DNA from: Daphnia carinata
Taxonomy: Eukaryota > Arthropoda > Branchiopoda > Diplostraca > Daphniidae
Direction: 5' to 3'
Length of the DNA: 64,000 nucleotides
NCBI RefSeq assembly: GCF_022539665.2
Contig: NC_081331.1
Span: forward strand, 6,296,501-6,360,500
The notes under the pieces were generated by a model. That model saw nothing but the letters and a program-made list of their open reading frames with translations. It was not told where the DNA came from and did no database searches. Numbering within the stretch: position 1 is the stretch's first letter; the number at the start of each line of letters is the position of its first letter. A program made the translations under genes and the position numbers. Below are positions 33,343 to 46,500 of the stretch, piece after piece.

Positions 33343-36018
33343 TTAAAACCCTGACCTGAATATCACGTATGAGGGTTGAATTACGTTGCTCGTTGCCTTA
33401 AATTGTTCCTTGCTTGGTTCATGTATTTTCTTTCCAATTATTCTTTCTTCCTTACGATCAAGCTCTTTAAGTTTTCGACACACCTTTATTTTGACCATCA
33501 TCCTCTCAAGATTCACAAAGTAGGTAGAGTAGTTTTTTCTTTGTTTAATGAGTTCTTTGAGTTCTAAGGTGGCTCCTTTTAAACTATCTTCATTTTTCGA
33601 AACGAGCGATTCGGCTTTTCTTTGTTGCAAATTAAACTCATCAATATGACGACGTTGTAAATTATCCTCTTCCGTATACTTTTTAAGTTTTTCTTCCAAT
33701 AACACTAACATCTCTTTAGCCACTTTTTCTTCTTCGTAGCATTGGCGGATATCGGTACTGATGGCTGTAACTTTTTCTTCATTTGCGGCAATAGCCGAAC
33801 CGAGAGAATCAACGGGTGTATCGCTGCTTACCGCTAGTAGTTTTTCTTGGCAAATTGCTACCTGCAGTTCGCGCATTGCCAGTTCTTTTTTCACTAGCCT
33901 GATTTTTATTTCAACAATCAATGCATGCTGTCGATTTCTCTCGGCCAGGCATCGTTCTCTTTCCTCTCTGTTAGTAGTCGATGCCTGATTCAACGAATTC
34001 ATTACTGCAGCTCTTACAGTCATATCTGCATGCAACTCGGTCAATTTCGATTTTAGAAGTTCTCGCTCGCCTTCTAGGCGTTTACTTGCGGCAACGATTG
34101 TTGTCAGAAATTCTTTAATTTTGCAGGCCACTTCTCGTAATTCGATCTCCTTTTTTTCCAGTTCATCAGTACCGACGTTTAATGGGATATACTCTTCCCT
34201 ACCTGAACAGTTCACGCAGATAAGCTTAGAGAAAATGAAAAAAAAAAACATCATTTGAGATGCTTACCTCTTAAGGCAAAAGAAAAATAAGGAGAATTAT
34301 CACAGTCGAAGGTATGCCGAGGATTTTGTTGTAGACGCGGTCTGCATTCTATGCTGGCATCTGGGAAAAAAAAATCACATAATTATTTTACAAATACGTA
34401 AAACTGACGTAACAAACCTTCCGGTAAAATGGCATAATCTTGATTTGCTGAGACAGTTACTGGATCGATCCCAGATAATGCAGCCAATTCTGCTTGTGAG
34501 TCCAGAAATGAATGAAATGATAAAATAAAATGTTTAGGATTATAACTTGCCATCCCCAGCTGGCTCCGAGGGAGAAGATGGGACTATGCAAGCCTCCCTA
34601 TTATCCGTGCACGGTGAGAGAATAGGTGAATGTGGTGAATAATTTATCAAATCTTTTTTTTCTTCGGAAGCTCCACATGATTCGCTGTTCTCTAAATGAT
34701 GTACAGAAGTCTCTTCGACTACATTTTCACGTGCAGAAAATGTAGGTGATACGACAACATTACGATTGGCTAAACCTAATTCCCAACAGTTAGACAATAT
34801 AGAAAATGATTGTTACCGCAAAAGAAATATATATATATAATAATAAATAAGTAAATAAAAACCAGGAAAAACGAACCGCTACATAGCGAGGACGGTGGAA
34901 AGCCGAGGTTAATGAATGCGAAGTTTCCTGGAGGTTCCGAAACCACTGGGGGAACTTTCGCCATCTCTGAGTTATTAAAAGTAAGGACAAGGGCTTCTTC
35001 TGAGGCTAACAACATGTTCTTCTCTGAACGTTCACTTACACTTGCACTGCATGAAATAGTACCTTGATTTTCAATGGCTGCTAGTTCAATTACTTCAGAA
35101 ACATTTTCTGTTTGTTCAGTTTCAAGGGGTATTGTAGAATTAGAATCTGATCCTGGAGATGGTACAAAACTTACTGGTGAATTCAGTTTATTGTTGTTGA
35201 TTGACTGGAAAGAAGAGAAACCAAGTTATTTTTTTTTTTTTTTTTTTTTTTACATATTTGAAAAGAAAAAGAAGACAAAATAATAGTTACTTGATCACTT
35301 CGTAAGTTATGAAGAGTAACGTCTTTAACTGCCTTAGTTTCATCAACACCTTCTACATGTTGTTCAGTGGCTGTAGGCTTTACTTTTTTTGGGGGTGTTA
35401 CGTTACCAGAATCAAAAACTGATACTTGTGCAAAAGATTCTTCTTGATAGCCAGTGGATTCAGTTCCAGAATTTCTTTTTCTTTTCCTCCTATATGCTGC
35501 ATCAAGGGAAACAGAATTGGTTTCAGAAGACAATTCTATAGTTCCTGAATCGAAGACATAGTGTTACTTCACTCTGAATAAATGTTTAGTATATAAAGAG
35601 ATATGTTAAGCAAATTGCAGTACAGCAATGCAATAGAATTTCCCCTACATCTTTGGTAGGTCACATACATAATAAGCTTTTTCTATTTGGTTTAAATGGG
35701 AACAGGTTGACCCTGACACTCTCCAAAACAACTAACGGGAATACAGGACTACACTGTATAAGCAATGAACTGAACAAAGATATTTCAGGTACCTTCCATG
35801 CTGCTAAAATATGGACAAGTGTCTTGATGCTGATTACCCCGTACAGTCTTTGTATAGCACTTATAGATACCGATTAACTTTATTACAACTGAAACTCGTT
35901 ATCATTCCTCGTCTAATTGAAGGTCAATCTCTATTAAAAATTATGCCATAGATCGAGAACAATGTACTGAAACGAGTGAGTGTAAGCAAAATTATTTACG
36001 ATCCCCCCAAACCGCCAT
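33343..36018 (-). CDS. Orphan nuclear-type protein with long C-terminal coiled coil
   Basis: I cannot name this 614-aa protein. Seven exons: 36018-36000, 35535-35291, 35204-34877, 34775-34551, 34492-34418, 34360-34268 and 34202-33343. Exon 1 is a 19-nt coding exon (MAVWGD) behind a strong Kozak context (aaaaagATGGCG). It joins in phase across a 464-bp intron to LSSETNSV; this join is inferred. The N-terminal half is Ser/Thr/Pro/Glu-rich with a basic nuclear-localisation-like RRKRKRN at about residue 20-27. Residues about 340-590 are an almost continuous heptad-like coiled coil (e.g. ELEKKEIELREVACKIKEFL, LERMMVKIKVCRKLKELDRK). The intron after exon 4 uses a GC donor (G/GCAAGT); the GT alternative runs into a stop in the following exon. 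A chromosome- or kinetochore-associated scaffold is possible but unproven. Confidence 0.7.
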
Positions 36019-36941
36019 CTTTTTACTGAAAATCAAGAAGGAAGAAACAAGGTTAACAGACGAAAACTTGTAAACCCTACTGGCAACAATGACCTCTAAT
36101 GCCTATAATGAGAGGACTAGAGAAAATTGAAATTTCAAAAGAATACAAAGACATTCGCACGAACTTAGATGTTAGAACTAATGGTACGAGTTTTTCAACT
36201 AAGGTCCTAAATAACGGTGGGCAGGAGCATGATGGGAAATGTACACTGTATGGTGAATCGGTTGAATCTAATTTTAGGCTGTGAGAGGTGCCTAGCTGAC
36301 ATATAACCTCCAACTCTATTTTTTATGGAGCCCATATGTAGCATGTAGAGGTGTCGCAGTAACGTAGTCCTCTATGACTCTGGAATTAGCAATAAATACG
36401 TTTTTGTTCCTACTTGAATAACAGCATAGAAACCCATTTTTCTTTACGGAATCTAACCCTACAAGGGTAAAAGTTTAATATCAACGAATAACACAGTTAT
36501 AAGCAAATAAAAAACAAAGCAAGAAGTTCTTGAATGGCTGCTTAAGCAGAAGAAAGATGTCCAAGTTTGAAGATCAATTGATCTTCCCGTACTAGCCGAT
36601 TTAGAAACTAGTTCCAGTTTCATTTTTATCTTTTTTTTTTACTTGAAATTCGGATAAAAAGCTGAAATTAGGTAACGGAAAGTTTTTGAGGCAGCTTGAA
36701 ATATTTCAGAAATCATTTCTTAATTAAACATATTTCTAAGCCCCGTTAAATAATGATTTAAAAGCACTTCGGCAATCAAGCATTTCTCTTCCGGTTTCTC
36801 AACAGCCAATTACGACTCGACTTGGAGATTCTCAAGGACGAATTCAAGACAAAATGTTATTCTACTCGCAAAACGTAGTCAGTGAGGTCGTTACGTCTTT
36901 CTGTTGTTACTAATTCGATTTGTTTTTCCGACATTAAAACT
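36019..36941. other. Divergent upstream region between two orphan genes
   Basis: No coding evidence. It should hold the promoters of the coiled-coil gene (-) and the following orphan gene (+). Confidence 0.4.
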
Positions 36942-38765
36942 ATGTCGTTGGCTGTCTTCGTAACACCTAAACTCGTTCGTATTCTTGATCCAAACTCAAA
37001 TCTCGTAGATGTATGGGTGGTTGAATTTCCATTTTGGTTGGCGAAATATCTGTGCGACCAAAAAACCCACAATGAAAATGACCAGCAATTGAATTCAGTC
37101 TGTCAGATGGCTCCTTCCACATTCAATGTTTCGTGTGTGTATATTAATTCCTTTCACTGTTTTGTTTTTGTTTCGTTAATTCGTGATTTTGGCCTTCCTT
37201 GTTCGCGTGATATCTTATTTAATCTAGAGTAGCCAGCGGCACAGGCTCAGCTTTGTTTAAAAGAATTTGCTTTTTAACAAGTAGAGCTAAAGATTCAATT
37301 CGTTGTGTTACCCAAACTTTACAGGAATATTGCAACTTTTTCGTAGATGTATTTGTGGCATGTGGTCTACTACTATTGAAGTTTTCCTATTCTAATGTAC
37401 TCTTTTCTTTTTTTTCCAGCTGGCAATATTCCATATCCCAATATGGAGCATGTAGCTCCAACTGATTTTCAGCCCACAGCCAATGTTCCTGATCATCATC
37501 AGTTTCCAATTGGCCTGTTAGAATCCAAGGAGGAACTGTTTGTGATGGACCCTATTAGTGATGATCAAAACTGTGATTGTATAACACAACTTCACAACAT
37601 TGCAGAATATTCCAATCTTCCAATGTGTGTGCATGCAAACTTAACACCATCACATGGCTACTATTCAGACAACATGGCATTGCTTCACCCAACAAATGGT
37701 CTTAGTGGAGATCATTTACCAGTTGAACAAAATTATCACATGGAAAACCCAACCTATCATGAAAGGGCAATCCCTAAACAACCCCAAACTTTTGAAACAC
37801 ATCCCTGCTATCCTGATGCACCCTTTCTCCCAGTTTGTATTCATCAAGGGAATGAGCTACACGTCTACTCTGAAAATTTCTGTGGTTCCGCCAGACCAGA
37901 AAATTTTGTAATGCATACCACGGAAAACGGATCATTTTTTATTGAAAATGAGCTTTCAGAAATTTCAGGATTTGTCTCCAGCAGCTTGCAGAACTGGTGG
38001 TTCTCTCATCCATTGGGACAGGTACTGAAGAACAAACGAGGATTGTCTTGCTGCTTTGTTCTCCCGTCCGGTAATGTATGGTGAGTATTGCTATAGACGT
38101 TTCAACCTAACTCAATATGAATTCAAATCATAAATTTTAACATGTACGCCCGAAGTTATGTGAAATTTACGCCCCATGGAATCAAGTTCTCGAGTAACCA
38201 ACGGGGGATTGTGTATGTGATTGACGAAGCCGGAGTTCGCACCTGCTGGGAATCGTTCACATCTTTAGAGGAAATGATTTCGGAAAGAGACCTGTTGAAA
38301 AGCAAATCTGATCGGCTCCAGGGAGACTTCAAGGAAACCTGTAACTGTGGAGCATCATCGTGCTTTCATCAGGGACAACCTAGATCAGTGTCATGGAACT
38401 CAAGCTCTAAGGATGAAACAATTCGGTAAAATTTTAAACATAGTTTTCTTCGAGAAAAATACGAAGTTACTTATCTAAATGTGGCCCTATTTCCCATTAT
38501 TTTTTCATTCAGCATTGAGCGAAAAGGATTGCGATTCTTTGCGGAAACGCAGGAATTAAAAAATTTGAACCTTGGGTTGGAAGAATATTATATGAGTTCA
38601 ACTCTTCATCATTTCGGCGAGCGAAGCGGTCATATCTATATCAAAAGTTGTCAATACCGTTTCAGCCAGAGCGTCTTTTTCAATGGGAAATCGCTTCTAG
38701 TCAAATTTCACACTCAATCGGCTCGTTTAGATAGTCATGGCCGCTTGTCGCTAAGTAACTGCTAA
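36942..38765 (+). CDS. Orphan protein, four predicted exons
   Basis: Unrecognised protein. Firm exons are 37420-38080, 38156-38425 and 38513-38765 (GT-AG, in phase, stop TAA at 38763-38765). A plausible first exon is 36942-37134, starting MSLAVFVTPKLVRILDPNSN and joining in phase through a T/GTGTGT donor; this gives 458 aa. If it is wrong, translation could start at the ATG at 37443. The middle is His/Pro/Asn-rich and low in predicted structure. The C-terminal ~200 residues look like a folded, beta-rich domain: LSCCFVLPSGNVCYVKFTPH, GIKFSSNQRGIVYVIDEAGV and a final FFNGKSLLVKFHTQSARLD. No enzyme motif or membrane segment is seen. Confidence 0.65.
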
Positions 38766-39344
38766 TTCTGGAAAAAATTGACGCTCAAAAGCAGGAACGG
38801 TTGTAAGCCAAACAACAATGAATTTGTTAAAAATCTCCGTGTTATTACCCCAGTTTTCTTGATATTTCTATTGGTCATATTATCGTTGTCTAGATATTAT
38901 TTTTCTACCATGTTTCTGGCGTATTATTTTTTGTTGACTATCGTTTAGTCATATTTTGGCGTTTTCTTGTTTAGAAATTTATGAACCCTCATACTTAAAA
39001 AAAAAATGAGTATGGTATATTGACGATTTCGGTTAAATGAAAAGGTTAATTATTTTGACCTTGCACGTATTAAAACGTTGCCCAGATAAATTTACTGTGA
39101 TAACACGAAATGTGTGTCGACTGTTGATATACACAGCATTACTGAACGTTATTGTTTTTCATTGTTTTGTTATTTTTATTTTTTCAATTCTTTGGCAACG
39201 TATTTATAATCTTCGTTTGTAAAGTAGGCCAAGGATAAGATTAAGCGTCTATGTATTATACTCTTCCATCCAAATATGCTTACATTTCTTGGTTCAATGG
39301 ATGGTCACTGGTACACGACAAATATAACGGTACACACTGAAGCT
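38766..39344. other. Convergent 3' regions
   Basis: AT-rich sequence between two convergent genes; no coding frame or structured RNA is recognised. Confidence 0.45.
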
Positions 39345-40439
39345 TTAATTAGAGATTAAAAAATCGGAAATAATATTTGCAATACGTTCAGGATGCGTAA
39401 GATGGGTGTGATGCTTTCCCTCTATTTCGACATAACGAACATTTTTTGAGCTTTTCCTAAGTGCTTCTATATGCTCTACCTGATCTTCAACACTCTCAAA
39501 ATAAGGTCCTTCGGTAAATTTAATAATTAATACGTCGGCAGTGACTTTTGCTGCCAGAACTACCTGATCTTGTTTTGGACAGAACGACAAGGGAGCCGCG
39601 TGCAATCGCCTATCTCTGCTAAATACATAGCCCCCGTTTACTTTTTTCAAACCACGCTTTAACATAATTTCGCAAGCTTTTCTGTCTAGAGATCCAAATG
39701 AACCATTTATGCTTTTTTCTACCGCTGTATCATAGCTAATAGGCTTTTCTGGGCCATTGCTTATTGCTAGTTCGTATTTCAAAAGCTTACCAACAGTTTT
39801 TCTTAATCTCAAATGCATAGTTTCAGCCCTTGTTGTGGTTACTCTAACAATATCAATATTTACAAGTTTATCTACCTTTTCTGGAAACACACCTGCATAT
39901 AGCATGGCAATACACCCACCCAAGCTATGGCCAATAAATGAAAATTTTTCCCACTTCAATTGTTGTGATATTCTCTCTACAGCTAAAAGACAGTCCAAGA
40001 AGTGATACATAATGTCTCTTGGAAAATGATCAGACATCCCATGACCTGGAATATCAACTGCAACTATTCTTAAGTTATGAGGAAGCATTGGAATCAAGGT
40101 GTCAAATGTGCCAGCATTATCCAACCACCCATGTAAGGCAAATACTGGTATTCCACTTGAAGGACCCCAGACTTTAGCTGTACAAATGTAAAGGACACGA
40201 GTGGATGTTTGACTGAACTTGAAATAATTGAAACATCCAATGTTACCTGCCACATTTCCATATGTCATGGGGAATGTAACTTCTTTGTAGGTGTTTGACA
40301 AAGCATCAGTCTGATTTCTCAAACCTGCTATACCTGGTATGGTGCACGCAGGGTTATTTGTTGTTTTTGGGGCAGCAGATGATAATCCACGGGGAATTAG
40401 GTGCTGCATTCGAAACACTAGTTTATCACAATTGTCCAT
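39345..40439 (-). CDS. Alpha/beta hydrolase, SERHL/kraken type
   Basis: Serine hydrolase-like protein; substrate unknown, with relatives reported in peroxisomes or gut. The region reads as one open frame of 364 aa, but a GT-AG intron is almost certain at 40246-40178. It is 69 nt long, stop-free and a multiple of three (donor GCAG/GTAACA, acceptor TTTGTACAG/CTAAAG). Removing it restores the family sequence NVAAKVWGPSSGIPVFALHG and leaves 341 aa (exons 40439-40247 and 40177-39345). Catalytic features are HGWLDNAGTF after the oxyanion strand, nucleophile S149 in GHSLGG, and the C-terminal histidine in GKHHTHLTHPE. An N-terminal extension of about 50 residues with a second ATG (QHLIPRGLSSAA) could be an organelle leader. 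Confidence 0.9.
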   Translation of the reverse strand: MDNCDKLVFRMQHLIPRGLSSAAPKTTNNPACTIPGIAGLRNQTDALSNTYKEVTFPMTYGNVAGNIGCFNYFKFSQTSTRVLYICTAKVWGPSSGIPVFALHGWLDNAGTFDTLIPMLPHNLRIVAVDIPGHGMSDHFPRDIMYHFLDCLLAVERISQQLKWEKFSFIGHSLGGCIAMLYAGVFPEKVDKLVNIDIVRVTTTRAETMHLRLRKTVGKLLKYELAISNGPEKPISYDTAVEKSINGSFGSLDRKACEIMLKRGLKKVNGGYVFSRDRRLHAAPLSFCPKQDQVVLAAKVTADVLIIKFTEGPYFESVEDQVEHIEALRKSSKNVRYVEIEGKHHTHLTHPERIANIISDFLISN

Positions 40440-43400
40440 AATTTTAATATTTCTTTATTCTTCTCTAGGACCTGCATTTGAAAATTAGTCAGTTATCAGT
40501 CCAGAAAGTATTACAGGTACAGCGATAAAAGTATGTCCAATATAGCCTACTTCTGTAAGGATTCTGAAACATTCAGGGGCTCTTTTGATAGCTCACGATG
40601 TCCGTTTCAACGTAGTTTTTTCTCCACACTACTTTCGTCTTTCCTGCTGAGTGCAACATATATTTTTTAAATTCTAAATTTGGATTTCTACTTACCCATT
40701 TCTATTTTTATTTTTATTTTTTTTTTTTTTGCTTTTATTTTTAAAATTACAATAGACAGTAGTACGATGTCAACTCGGTAGATGACTGTTTTTTTTCAGA
40801 ACCACAGCTTCCTTTAAAGCCCACTATATGACGCTACGTTTTGTATGTGAGAAACGCCCTAAACGGCGGCCGATTCAAACTTGCATTTTAGAATTGCAAT
40901 CGGATGAAACCCAACCTGCTATACCCAAAATAAAACATTGATTCCGAACAAATAATTGGGAATTAAAGCACAGTGAATAATATGGAACATAGGATCAACT
41001 TACGTACGGTGCCAATCCTACAGCTGATTTTATGGTTCGAAATATATGGGTAGAAAAAGTCGGGCTTATTTTTTCGGGCTTAAAATCTTGACTTGGAATT
41101 CGATGAAACCTAACCTGTTATAACCTAATTTTGACGTCCTAAAAAGTATTACTATTACCCTATAATTATGCAGATTGTAAATAAAAATATCAAACTAACG
41201 AAACACTTTCTCGTCTCTTGCCTCATTTGCCAGTGAGATAGCGACGGATTCTCTTAAAACGTAACGGAAATCAGGGTAATTTCGTAGTTTACCCAACCCT
41301 AGTCGGTTTTTCAGCGATTTGTCTTTCAACATCTCCGAAAATTTTTATAGCGTAACCTTGGTGTTGTCCAATCTTTTTATTGGCCTGCAAGTGTTGCGGG
41401 CGGAGCTCCCCCGGCAGATGTCTGTACACAGAGCGTTAACAAACCTTGTAGTACATGTAATCTGAGTTAACTGTGGAGATAAAAGCGAGCAACGCCGGAC
41501 GAGTCTCACACTGATAACAAACTAAGGGTTTGTGTACATAAACTTTTTCTTTTAATTTTTTTTATGTTAAACTATTAGTCTTGTTTTAAACCACACGGAA
41601 GTGTTGTACTTACAGCATATACGTATGGTGTATGAACTAAAACAGTTAGTCAGTGGACAGTGAGTCTAGTGTGCAGATCGCCTCCGAAGCAGCGGCATTA
41701 AATAGGAACTACAAATAATGAAGACAATGCTGAATTTAAAAAGAAATAACTAGGTAGGTAAAGGGTGGTCCCACTTTTTATTATTTGATTCCCATTACGA
41801 AACAAATTAAATGTATAGCAAACCAACGTGCTACTGATTTCATTGACGTGTCAGCGTATGGAACGTTCATTCATATTGTGATAACAACGATGACGAGCTT
41901 CCAATCACACATGTTTTTGTTGTTGTTTCGCCTGCTGCTATCGGATATAGTTATTGATATTCAGTTTCCTCATGGGTGGTCCCCTAACCAGCCATATTCG
42001 GGAAATCGTTGATGAAGGGAATTCTATATCCTGAACATTTGATGATCCCGCTTGACCTCCGTCGACACCAAACAAAACAGCCCTGCCGATCGTTATTCCA
42101 TCCGGCGTTGATCCACTGCTTTGTTTTATGGGTACACTGTCCTATTCTAGTACCCCGTCACTATTCAACTGTTTCTTTTATGCATCAAAATGGGCTCGTG
42201 TTGTGCGTCATCGCAATACTATTGCGCGGCTTGTCGCATAGATGATGAAACACCAAATAGCCAAGTCTCGTATAGGATAGACTCGTATTATCGAGGGAAA
42301 TAAAACCGTTCATTACTAAAAAACACATCAAACAAGATATGAGGGCGAGAGTCGATATTGCCTTCCATGAAACAATTCCTTTTCAAAAGTAGTAGTGCAA
42401 CCGATGCACAAGCTCGGACCGCACCCATTTTTCATCATTTTCTCAAGGCGTTATCGGCGCGCGCGCACACTTTTCAGTTTTATCCCGATGTTTTAATGGC
42501 TCAATACGTGTAGTCCACTGATCCACATACATCCGATAGCCATGCAAGTAATGGAATGCCTTTTTTTTTTTGAAACCGTGTAATTCCGCGTAGCAAAACA
42601 GAGATGGTGTATAGCCAAACGGGCTGTAATATCAGCAAACACGGCCCCATTTGGAGGGCAAGGCTGGCAAGGCTGGCAAGTCATTCGCTAAACAATTTAA
42701 AGTTTACAACCAACTTACAATAGGATGCGAAAATTTTCTAAAAAAAAAAAAAAAAAGGAAGTTCGTCGTGGACGTTCTTTTCTTGTTTATCGAGCTTCCT
42801 GGAGGCATTATATTCGAACATTTGATAAGAGGGGCGTTCCGAGTAAAACCTGAAGAGTAAAGTGGTTCGTATACTTAACTCTTCTTTTGTTTTTTTTTGT
42901 CTGTTGTTTTGTCAAACTACCTTGTTCACGACAAGAGGGCATTTCGCCATGGCTCGGGAGGAGGAACGTATGCTCCGGGTGTCTAATTTGAGACGCCAAC
43001 GCCATCGCCCAGTAAACTTTGCATCCGGCTGGTGAAAGAGAACATATCGTTTCGGATTTAAAATAACAAATTGTTGAACAAATCCCTTAAGACCATAGTC
43101 CAGCAGCATGCTGTTATCCAGCTATTCTCGTTGAAAGCAAAAAAGAAACGTTGTCAAGGATTTTTAGTTGAATTCCCGCGAGCTATGTTCTCAGAATAAG
43201 GTTCAAATTTCCGCGCCGTCACCTTACCAATAGAAAAAGAATAATGACTTTGAAAAAAAAAGAAAAAAAGAACGAGATGGCTTCCAGTTGGTTGGATATG
43301 GAACGCAGGCGCGGCTTGTCACAGAAACTGACGTTGGCTGGGGCGAAAGGTTTCCCTATAACTTGTTGTATAGTCACCGGATGGAACGCCTTCCATCCGG

Positions 43401-43530
43401 AGTCGATATCTTGCAAGCAAAGTGGAAAGTTCCAGTTTGGTAAGCTTTAATCTTGTTGTATTATATCTTTCACAGAATGTTGGTGACTCACTGAATTGTC
43501 CAAGTGTTGACAATTACCAGCTGAAAGAAA
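40440..43530. other. Intergenic upstream of first SMB-GPCR
   Basis: About 3.1 kb. It has a copy of AGTCGGGCTTATTTT at 41058-41072 followed by a second cgggctta, a cgcgcgcgcacac run at about 42457, and several domain-free short frames. 5' UTR exons of the downstream receptor may lie here. No gene is supported. Confidence 0.4.
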
Positions 43531-46500
43531 ATGGCCGCCTCCATTCACAAGTGGACGGTCCGTTTCTTCCTCGTGTTTTTGATCTACCCATCAGCCAATG
43601 CTCGCAGAGGACACTTTGACTGGACAGAGTTGGCAGACGAGATCGCTCATCAGCAATGGTGTGGCACAATTGATTATTGTGGTTTTCGCAATCAGCCGGA
43701 CGATCTTGCTATAACGGAATCATCCGCTAACGAAGGACAGCGCAAGATGACTGTACGAAAACCGAGCGACATGAAAGATATCCAGTCAGTTTATTTTTTC
43801 TTTTAGTTTCTACATGTTCCATGGTTGATGTTTTACAACGTCTTTATAAACACTTAAAAATATATATATATATAGGTTTTTGAAGACGGCATGCCATTGC
43901 GATGAGGAATGTGATAGTTATGGCGATTGCTGTTACGACGTGTTGCTGGCCAACGTCGGCAAGAATAACATCTCAGACGAAGAGTTTGAGCAAAATTCAT
44001 TGGCTTGTTTACCTCTGAGGTTCAAAGATAACGACTACAAGCTCGACGAAAAGGTATAACAGACGCGTATTCACACTAAGCGTGAGCGTTGAAATGTACA
44101 CAACGACCGTGTCATCATGCCCTGCGTAGGCGATCTTTCATCAACATTTGTTTTGCCTTTGTAGTTCGTCAAGGCTTTTATCTTTTTCTTTTTTGGCTAT
44201 CCTGGTTTTCCCACTGACTCATTTTCAATTGTAATTTTTTTTTCATACTGTAGTTCCATATTTACATGATCGACGCTTGCCCATCCACTTGGGTTGAAGA
44301 CGATGACGAATCTCTACCGGCGTTGTGCCGAAAAAATCCTAATCAATTAGATTATACTCATCTGATGGATATACCCGTCTTGTCTCTCGAAACCAATCGA
44401 ACCTACGCCAATGTTTTCTGCGCCCGGTGCCACTCTGACGCTAACCGCCTGGCCAGCTGGAATGTTTCAGTCGAATGCAATGTTGATATCAACACGTACG
44501 TATTGTGAATGAAAACACGTGCTGATATACGTTAAAGAAAAGAGAAAACGAGCAAACGTTTTTTGTTTTGTTTTTCGACTAATGCAGTTCCAACGTCACT
44601 AGGGCGCAAATGTTTCGCCAATCCAATTATCAGCCAGGATTGCGACAATGGGCGTTGGTGGTGAACGAACACAATGGAGAAGATGAACACGAAGGCGCTC
44701 AGACCACCATTCGATGCAATTTAGTGGTCGACGAATTCCGAAACTTTACACATTATCTTAAGGCACTTAAAACAACAATTTCATTTTAGCCCTACATCGA
44801 ATAACTAGTTTACCTGCCAAATTTCTAGTCGACGGGCAGCAGGAGATGCATACCAAAAATAGAACATTGCGCCGAGGACTGGGCCAATCCATCTGACAAA
44901 ATTAAATGCCAGTCCTATACCTTTCTAGTCCAGGAAAAACCCCAATCATTATACCGTAAATCGGTAAATACCTTCATATCAAATGCAAAACGTATGGAAC
45001 TAAACTTGGCTCTTGTTCCACTGTTTTCCAGCGAGTGTACAAGAATCCTCACTGCGCCAAGTGTAATCACGTCCCGCATAATGAGACCGTTTGCTTTTCA
45101 GCGCTAGCCGTAGATAAATTCCGCGTCGGATTTGGAAACCGTAATCGCTATTCGTTTTCGATGTTGATCGATTTCGATTTCGGCGGCGGTGGAGGCGGAA
45201 AGGTGGATCACGTTTGTGGACCGAACGAAATCTTTGATCGGTTTCACGAGCGCTGTCACGCAGTTGTTTGCGGAGCGACGTTCGTCAACGAAGCGGGGAC
45301 CTGCGTACGCAAGTCTGAACTGGAAAACAACTGGCCAACAGCTGGAACTTGGCTGAATTCTTCATGCCAGCGTGTAGTTCTAATGGAGAACATCGACTAC
45401 ATCCAGCTGGAAAACGGTTCCCTCATTTTGAACGCTAGTGGCAAAACCCTCCAGCCGGCCGAATACGAACCGAACCCAGGCGGACAAAACGTCACCGTTT
45501 GCGCGGACGACAATCAACCGGACTCGTATTTTAAATATTCGGTTGGCCAGCGTTATTTGTCTGATATTTGCCTAGCCATCAGCGTCGGCTGTCTTGCTCT
45601 TCACATCGCCATCCACATAGCCCTGCCCAAATTGCGCAATTTGCCCGGCAAGAATTTGCTTTCGCTCTCTTGCGCCCTCTTCGTGGCCCAGCTGCTTTTC
45701 TTGACGGGCATCGGACTGCGTGACGTCGTCGGGTACGCTTGGTGCGCCTTCCTGGGCGTCGCAACGCACTGGTTTTACCTGGCCGCTTTCTTCTGGATGA
45801 ACATCATGGGCTTCGACATCTGCCGGACGTTCACAGGATCGTTGACCCGCAATCGTGGAATGCCAGGTCGTGGCCAGCGATCGACCTTCATATTCTACTC
45901 GTTGTACGCCTGGGGTTTCCCAACCATCGTCGTGTCCCTCGGCCTGATGCTGGACTTTACCGATTTGGTGGACGATTACGCACCTGAATACGGTTACCGA
46001 GTTTGCTGGATCTCAAACAAGGCCGGATTGGGTGTCTTTTTCGTCTTGCCCGTCGCTGTTCTCTTGCTGGAAAATTTGATCCTCTTCAGTCTGACTGTGT
46101 TCTCCATCATCAAACAGAGACAAGCTGCTCAATTCGCAGTTGAGAAAAATCAATCGTATCGGGCAGCGAACGAGACCAAAACGATGACGGAGAGGCTTCA
46201 ACCTCCTTCGGGTCCATCGGCCCCGCTTCGTCGTAATAGCGCCGTAAACAACAAGCAACAGATCCGTTTCATCCTTTACATCAAGTTGGGATTAATCATG
46301 GGGCTGGGATGGATTTTTGGATTCGCTGCGTCCCTGGCCAAAGTGCCCGTCCTTTGGTACCCGTTCATCTTCTTCAACGCTTTGCAAGGCGCCTTCATCT
46401 TCTTCGCATTCTGCTGTAAGCGCAAAATCTATTTCATGGTGTACCAATGGGCTACCAAACGACCGCATCCGTCTGATTCATCGTCCAGCAGCCGGGCCAC

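Noticed and set aside
36857-37072. Minus-strand 71-codon frame opposite the first exon of the orphan at 36942
   Set aside because: The plus-strand frame joins in phase to confirmed exons; this one has no continuation.
41785-42245. Overlapping plus-strand frames upstream of the first GPCR
   Set aside because: No recognisable domain and no consistent splice junctions; perhaps 5' UTR or intergenic.
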